7,929 bases of DNA from Ruminococcus sp. UBA1366 (lineage in GTDB: Bacteria; Bacillota; Clostridia; Oscillospirales; Ruminococcaceae), in contig DBRO01000067.1 of NCBI GenBank assembly GCA_002306005.1, positions 1-7,929 on the forward strand, written 5' to 3'. Below the pieces are notes generated by a model that saw nothing but the letters and a program-made list of their open reading frames with translations, searched no databases and was not told where the DNA came from. This document shows positions 4,729 through 7,929 of the stretch, piece after piece. How positions within the stretch are numbered: position 1 is the first letter of the stretch; every line of letters starts with the position of its first letter. The translations under genes and the position numbers were made by a program.

Positions 4729-5751
4729 ATGATTGTCATTTTGAATCACAAAACAAAAAAGGAGGATGTTTCACACCTGGTTGGCGAATTTGAGCAGATG
4801 GGACTGCGCGTGAACCTGAGCGAGGGTGAAAACACCACCATCCTGGGGTTAATCGGTGATACCTCCAAGCTGGATATCGACGTATTGAGTGGGTTCCCGT
4901 TTGTAGAAAGCGTGAAGCGGGTTTCAGAACCGTATAAGAGTGCGAACCGCAAAATGCACCCGGAGGATACCATTGTAAATGCTGGCGGTGTGAAAATCGG
5001 CGGGGAAAATTTCTGCGTCATTGCGGGACCTTGCTCGGTGGAAACCGAAGAACAGATTATTGAAGTAGCACAGGACGTGAAAAATTCCGGTGCAAATATG
5101 CTCCGTGGTGGGGCGTTTAAGCCGCGGACTTCCCCCTACTCGTTCCAAGGGCTGGAGGGCGAAGGCATTCGCCTGCTGTTGGAGGCAAAAAAGGCAACCG
5201 GATTGCCTATTGTTACGGAAATCATGAACCTGAACTATCTGGATTTTTTTGCGGATGTGGATTTAATTCAGGTGGGAGCACGCAATATGCAGAATTTTGA
5301 CCTGCTGAAAGAGCTGGGACATTCCGACAAGCCGATTTTGTTGAAACGCGGACTTGCCAACACGATTGAGGAATGGCTGATGAGTGCGGAATACATTATG
5401 GCGGGTGGAAATAAGAATGTCATTCTCTGCGAACGGGGTATCCGCACGTTTGAAACCTGTATGCGGAACACGCTAGATATTTCAGCTGTGCCAATGCTGA
5501 AAAAGCTGACGCATCTGCCGGTAATTGTCGATCCCAGTCACGCGGCGGGACTTTCCTGGATGGTTCCCCCACTGGCACGGACGGCGGTTGCTTCCGGTGC
5601 GGACGGGCTGATGGTGGAAGTACACAACAATCCCGCAAAAGCGTGGTCGGATGGCGCACAGTCGCTGAATCCCGCACAATTTGATGAGTTGATGACAGAT
5701 ATCAAGCGCCGCGCAGAATTTGAAAGCAGACCGATTGCAGCGAACAAATAG
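4729..5751 (+). CDS. aroF: 3-deoxy-7-phosphoheptulonate (DAHP) synthase, type I-beta
   Basis: First enzyme of the shikimate pathway: condenses phosphoenolpyruvate with erythrose 4-phosphate to DAHP in the cytoplasm, feeding aromatic amino acids and chorismate. The start is ATG at 4729, giving 340 residues; GAAAGGA (4712-4718) lies upstream and MIVILNH matches the usual N-terminus. The in-frame TTG at 4687 lacks a ribosome binding site. Residues 1-70 form the small ferredoxin-like/ACT-type regulatory domain found in Thermotoga-type enzymes, followed by the TIM barrel. Motifs: AGPCS with metal ligand C102, RGGAFKPRTSPYSFQG (126-141) with substrate-binding K131 and R133, VGARNMQN (182-189), LLKRGL (204-209), DPSHAAG with H271, MVEVH with E297 and SDGAQS with D308. 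The cysteine, histidine, glutamate and aspartate metal site is complete. The regulatory domain suggests feedback control by an aromatic end product; which one cannot be told. Confidence 0.96.
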   Translation: MIVILNHKTKKEDVSHLVGEFEQMGLRVNLSEGENTTILGLIGDTSKLDIDVLSGFPFVESVKRVSEPYKSANRKMHPEDTIVNAGGVKIGGENFCVIAGPCSVETEEQIIEVAQDVKNSGANMLRGGAFKPRTSPYSFQGLEGEGIRLLLEAKKATGLPIVTEIMNLNYLDFFADVDLIQVGARNMQNFDLLKELGHSDKPILLKRGLANTIEEWLMSAEYIMAGGNKNVILCERGIRTFETCMRNTLDISAVPMLKKLTHLPVIVDPSHAAGLSWMVPPLARTAVASGADGLMVEVHNNPAKAWSDGAQSLNPAQFDELMTDIKRRAEFESRPIAANK

Positions 5752-5756
5752 TGCAT

Positions 5757-5787
5757 GGCTCCGCTCTTGATGGGCGGAGTCTTTCTT
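5757..5787 (+). terminator. Terminator of DAHP synthase
   Basis: CTCCGC (5759-5764) pairs with GCGGAG (5774-5779). The stem extends by G-C and G-U pairs outward to 5757/5781 and by weaker pairs inward, and is followed by a T-rich tail (TCTTTCTT, 5780-5787). It begins a few bases after the TAG stop codon. Confidence 0.7.
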
Positions 5788-5814
5788 GCAATTTCATGAA
5801 AAATATGTTACTCT
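5786..5814 (+). promoter_or_regulatory. Probable promoter of the membrane-protein gene
   Basis: TTGCAA at 5786-5791, a 17-nt spacer and TACTCT at 5809-5814, with an extended -10 TGT at 5806-5808. Weaker than the other promoters here, and its -35 abuts the tail of the upstream terminator. Confidence 0.5.
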
Positions 5815-5865
5815 ATTTGCAACAAAAGATATTTTTTTCATCACATAAGGAGTATGAAAGCAAAT

Positions 5866-5870
5866 GGAGG
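5866..5870 (+). promoter_or_regulatory. Ribosome binding site choosing the start at 5878
   Basis: GGAGG at 5866-5870 is 7 nt before the ATG at 5878 and 4 nt before the ATG at 5875. A second site, AAGGAG at 5847-5852, lies only 1 nt before the in-frame ATG at 5854, too close to serve it. The 5878 (or 5875) start also places lysines directly before the signal-peptide core. Confidence 0.6.
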
Positions 5871-5877
5871 TAGTATG

Positions 5878-6786
5878 ATGAAAAAGTTTTTCATAATTTT
5901 TTGCGCTATGTTTTTGTTGGCAACGAGGTGTGCGATTCCCGCAGCTGCAGATACCGGACCAAAGCCCTCGGTTGAAATTCAATTTAAAGGCTTGGAAAAT
6001 CAGACATATTTTGTTACACTGCTCTCGGAAGACAACGACACTGGTCCGCGCCATGCATATTTGCCTGATGACGAAAATGCCGACTTTTATGATGCGATCT
6101 ACCAACCCGGCGATGAGAACTATGATGTTTTTTTGAAATTTGCGGCATATCAGGATAGTAACAATTTTTATTTTTTGCAGGAGTTTTCGGATTGTTCTGA
6201 AACGCAAGCATTCTCATGGGTGTACATGCCGCCAAACCCTTTTAAGGTTTTACTTTATTTCCCGGAACAAGATTGTTATCTGGAATATGACAGCATTCTA
6301 TCTCGTACGGATTTCCATGCGGTGATGGAATTAGAAGTTTACAATTTGCACTTTCACACGGACGGCACAGCTACTGCAGACTTTACATTACGGGAAATTC
6401 ATGATACCTCCAGCGAATTACTTTACTTTTTTTCGCGGGTACTGATTACGCTGGCGATTGAAATCGCCGTTGCGCTGATGTTCTTACTGTTTGAACGCAA
6501 GCAGCTGCTTGTGATTGCCGTTACAAACTTGTTTACGCAGATGGCACTGAATGCCGTGCTGTTTCTTACGAATTGGAGCAGTTATTTTGATTTCTGGCTT
6601 ATGTTTATTCTGCTGGAGGTTGGCGTGCTCGCAATTGAAACGCTTTTGTACATGATAGTTCTCCCCAAAGTCAGCAAGAAAAAACCTCGCCGCTGGAAAT
6701 ACATTGTATATCCCCTTGTTGCAAATGCCGCCTCCTGCTTTGCTGGCATTTTATTAGAGCAGGTTTTTCCGGCACTTTTTTATTGA
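5878..6786 (+). CDS. Exported-domain four-helix membrane protein, unknown function
   Basis: A 302-residue protein starting at MKKFFIIFC. Residues 1-25 form a Sec signal peptide (lysines, hydrophobic core, cleavage plausible after AAA at 23-25); ATRC at 15-18 is not a good lipobox. Residues 26-175 form a beta-rich soluble domain with DTGPKPSVEIQFKGLE (25-40), YFVTLLSE (44-51), TGPRHAY (55-61) and YFLQEFSDC (98-106). Four membrane helices follow at about 182-204, 210-231, 237-262 and 274-300. The loops FERKQ (205-209) and KKKPRR (267-272) are positive, which by the positive-inside rule puts the soluble domain outside. I recall similar proteins as common uncharacterised proteins in Clostridia; no enzymatic motif is visible. 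C106 and C133 could form a disulfide. The gene stands alone, with its own promoter, and converges on the chemoreceptor gene across a bidirectional terminator. Start codons at 5854 and 5875 are alternatives. Confidence 0.85.
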   Translation: MKKFFIIFCAMFLLATRCAIPAAADTGPKPSVEIQFKGLENQTYFVTLLSEDNDTGPRHAYLPDDENADFYDAIYQPGDENYDVFLKFAAYQDSNNFYFLQEFSDCSETQAFSWVYMPPNPFKVLLYFPEQDCYLEYDSILSRTDFHAVMELEVYNLHFHTDGTATADFTLREIHDTSSELLYFFSRVLITLAIEIAVALMFLLFERKQLLVIAVTNLFTQMALNAVLFLTNWSSYFDFWLMFILLEVGVLAIETLLYMIVLPKVSKKKPRRWKYIVYPLVANAASCFAGILLEQVFPALFY

Positions 6787-6798
6787 TTGATACAAACA

Positions 6799-6837
6799 AA
6801 AACCGCACTGCGCTTGGCAATGCGGTTTTCTTTTTTT
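6799..6837. terminator. Bidirectional rho-independent terminator
   Basis: AAAACCGCA (6799-6807) pairs with TGCGGTTTT (6821-6829), a perfect 9-bp stem with a 13-nt loop. On the plus strand it is followed by C and seven T (6831-6837). On the minus strand the stem ends in TTTTTGTTTG. It can end both the membrane-protein transcript and the convergent chemoreceptor transcript. Confidence 0.88.
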
Positions 6838-6942
6838 GACTTCCTTTGTTTTTACATGCCTCAGTTTTTAAAATCCTGTATTTTTTCATTCCCTATATCT
6901 TACCGTGAATTGGGGATAAGATAACAATGTTCTTCGTGCGAA

Positions 6943-7929
6943 TTAATACTTACCCGCTGTGCCGATGGATTCCAGCTGTGCCGAGAGAGAATTGCTGTTA
7001 TCACCCGGCAGAGAAATATTCAGATTATTGGATGCATGATGCGTGGTATTGCTCAGCTTAAACTTGGAAACCTCATCCCGCAGCGTAACTGCCTGAGAGG
7101 ACATTTCCTCGCTGGTTGCGGAGTTTTCTTCCGCCGTTGCCGCGTTAGTCTGCACCACGGAGGACACCTGCGAAAGTCCGACTTTAATCTGCTCAATAGC
7201 AGAAACCTGCTCTTCGGACGCCTTATCAATCTGAATCATACTATCGTTGGTCATCGTTGCTTTTTCTTCAATGGCGTTCAAAATCTGTGCAGTGGCAACG
7301 GTAATCTTGCTGCCGCGTTCTACCTTTTCAACGGATGCACGAATTAAGGTCGATGTTTGCTTTGCAGCTTCCGCGGATTTCGCCGCAAGGTTGCGGACTT
7401 CATCAGCCACAACAGCGAAGCCCTTGCCCGCACTACCAGCCCGTGCTGCCTCTATTGCTGCGTTCAGCGCCAAAATATTGGTCTGGAATGCGATATCTTC
7501 AATAACTTTGATAATATCCGTAATTTGTGCGGACGCCTTTCCAATTTCCTCCATAGCCTCGGACAATTGATTCATATGCTCACTGCCATTGAGAACATTC
7601 TGCGCGGTTTCCTGGGTATAATCCGATGCCTGACGGAGATATTTGGAGTTTTCTTCTGCCTCGTCCGCAATTTTCACAACTGCCGCGTTTAACTCTTCCA
7701 CCGAGGCTGCTTGTTCCGCAGAACCAGCTGCCAATGCCTGTGCGCCGCTGGAAACTTGTGCCGAACCAATGCTGACTTGTTCTGCCGCACTATTTATCGT
7801 AGAAAGCGTAATATTCAAGCCATCCATGGTTTGCTCAATAGCATTTTTTAAATTGATATAATCACCGGGGTACTCCACAGTTGTTTTCTGGGAAATATCG
7901 CCCTGTGCCAGCCGCTGGAGGGCAGAAAT
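6943..7929 (-). CDS. Methyl-accepting chemotaxis protein (N-terminus beyond the window)
   Basis: Chemoreceptor that relays ligand binding to CheA/CheW to control flagellar motors. The frame is open to the window edge, so 328 C-terminal residues are visible and the sensor and membrane segments are missing. Residues 1-35 ([11 protein letters not shown] and onwards) look like the end of a HAMP domain. The rest is the coiled-coil signalling domain: the N-terminal methylation helix includes [16 protein letters not shown] (about 69-84), the highly conserved hairpin tip runs over 143-179 with DIAFQTN and [11 protein letters not shown], and the C-terminal helix includes [16 protein letters not shown], a second probable methylation region. 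All tip residues look intact. The tail (about 290-328) is polar and probably flexible, without the NWETF-type CheR docking pentapeptide of enteric receptors. The internal GTG at 7878 has no reason to be the true start. The nearest terminator downstream is at 6799-6829. Confidence 0.95.
   Translation of the reverse strand: MSALQRLAQGDISQKTTVEYPGDYINLKNAIEQTMDGLNITLSTINSAAEQVSIGSAQVSSGAQALAAGSAEQAASVEELNAAVVKIADEAEENSKYLRQASDYTQETAQNVLNGSEHMNQLSEAMEEIGKASAQITDIIKVIEDIAFQTNILALNAAIEAARAGSAGKGFAVVADEVRNLAAKSAEAAKQTSTLIRASVEKVERGSKITVATAQILNAIEEKATMTNDSMIQIDKASEEQVSAIEQIKVGLSQVSSVVQTNAATAEENSATSEEMSSQAVTLRDEVSKFKLSNTTHHASNNLNISLPGDNSNSLSAQLESIGTAGKY

Noticed and set aside
6896..6923. TATCTTA/TAAGATA hairpin as the chemoreceptor terminator
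   Set aside because: It is only 7 bp, A+T-rich, and has no T-tract on the minus strand. The hairpin at 6799-6829 is a much better terminator.
1..7929. CRISPR arrays, insertion-sequence ends and long direct repeats
   Set aside because: No regularly spaced repeats, transposase frames or terminal inverted repeats were found by reading both strands.

Overview
The window looks like chromosomal DNA of a Gram-positive, low-to-moderate-GC bacterium, most likely a clostridial (Oscillospiraceae/Ruminococcaceae-like) gut or rumen species. This rests on the consensus TTGACA/TATAAT promoters with TGn extended -10 elements, strong AGGAGG-type ribosome binding sites, rho-independent terminators with U-tracts, CCA-encoding tRNAs, a type I-beta DAHP synthase, and a four-helix membrane protein of a family I associate with Clostridia. 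Genus assignment is inference.

Left third (1-2570), accessory character. The window opens inside an MmeI-like (type IIG/IIL) restriction-modification enzyme: N6-adenine methyltransferase motifs I and IV, a short target-recognition region and the family C-terminal domain. Its stop codon lies within a perfect 23-bp palindrome that abuts a strong promoter. That promoter drives a 41-codon gene for a single-span membrane peptide, closed by a strong terminator (1503-1722). Next comes a near-consensus promoter at 1851-1879, followed by about 680 nt with no credible gene but dense, strong RNA helices. These include an 8-bp long-range stem and an adjoining 7-bp pseudoknot joining the 5' end to the 3' end. 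I read this as a giant structured noncoding RNA, best matched by the ROOL class (large ornate RNAs often found beside tRNA genes). It is the most interesting element in the window.

Middle (2631-2850). Two tandem glutamine tRNA genes on the minus strand (UUG, then CUG) share one promoter. They lie at the boundary between the accessory left part and the ordinary core genes to the right, as expected if an island entered next to a tRNA locus. No attachment repeats were found.

Right part (3011-7929), core character. Pyruvate kinase (minus) and DAHP synthase (plus) are transcribed divergently from a shared 251-bp intergenic region, each with a near-consensus promoter; both enzymes use phosphoenolpyruvate. 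Next is a secreted/membrane protein of unknown function with its own promoter and start region. It converges, across a bidirectional terminator, on a methyl-accepting chemotaxis protein that runs off the right edge. The chemoreceptor implies a chemotactic, probably motile organism.
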